Assembly (NCBI GenBank): GCA_031279735.1
Contig: JAITHX010000097.1
Span: 1 to 5,902 of the forward strand
Length of the DNA stretch: 5,902 nt
Source: Prevotellaceae bacterium
GTDB lineage: Bacteria; Bacteroidota; Bacteroidia; Bacteroidales; UBA932
Direction of reading: 5' to 3'
Shown here: positions 5,880-5,902 of the stretch, piece by piece
How the letters are laid out: every line of letters begins with the position of its first letter
How positions within the stretch are numbered: position 1 is the stretch's first letter
Made by a program: the position numbers and the translations under genes
The notes under the pieces: generated by a model
Databases searched by the model: none
What the model saw: the letters and a program-made list of their open reading frames with translations, nothing else
Told to the model about the DNA's origin: nothing

Positions 5880-5902
5880 CGCTAAGGGCGCAGAGGCTTC
5901 GC
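5880..5902. repeat. Possible partial intergenic repeat at the right edge
   Basis: CGCTAAGGG (5880-5888) and CGCAGAGGC (5889-5897) are adjacent 9-base units that agree at 6 of 9 positions, followed by TTCGC at the edge. Strings of CGCTAAGG/CGCAGAGG units following a CCGC...GCGG hairpin resemble dispersed intergenic repeats I recall from Bacteroidales genomes. Only one partial copy is visible here, so repetition itself cannot be shown from this window. Confidence 0.25.

Overview
The window most likely comes from a member of the Bacteroidota, probably order Bacteroidales. Three things point there: start codons follow AT-rich leaders without clear Shine-Dalgarno sequences; two of the three genes have a perfect TAnnTTTG (-7 type) promoter element just upstream; and the largest gene is a secreted multidomain family GH78 alpha-L-rhamnosidase of the kind common in gut Bacteroidales. 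No genus can be assigned from the sequence alone.

Layout, left to right: 1-116 is a non-coding edge with no supported gene. 117-265 is an AT-rich repeat element built from heptamers. It holds a 26-bp perfect direct repeat and a long imperfect hairpin, and its right flank supplies the stop codon of the rhamnosidase gene. Three genes follow, all on the minus strand, so they are transcribed right to left: a DinD/Bro-N family protein (5752 to 4979), an AAA15-type (COG1106) ABC-like ATPase (4821 to 3565), and the GH78 alpha-L-rhamnosidase (3476 to 255). 5753-5902 is the DinD leader and promoter, followed by a terminator-like hairpin facing the plus strand and the start of what looks like a repeated intergenic sequence.

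The three genes do not look like one pathway. The rhamnosidase is a high-GC exported sugar hydrolase; two 60-base rows counted by hand gave about 62% GC. The ATPase is clearly AT-richer (three rows gave 33, 40 and 55%) and resembles the ATPase half of AAA15/RloB-type defence modules, but no RloB-like partner lies in the window. The DinD homologue belongs to a family known in E. coli as SOS-induced and affecting RecA. The ATPase and DinD genes each have their own promoter-like element and are separated by 157 bases with a GC-rich core. They are best read as neighbouring accessory genes (DNA damage or defence flavour) next to a carbohydrate-use gene; a functional link between them is only a hypothesis. 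The long plus-strand open frames opposite the rhamnosidase are shadows of the high-GC coding strand.
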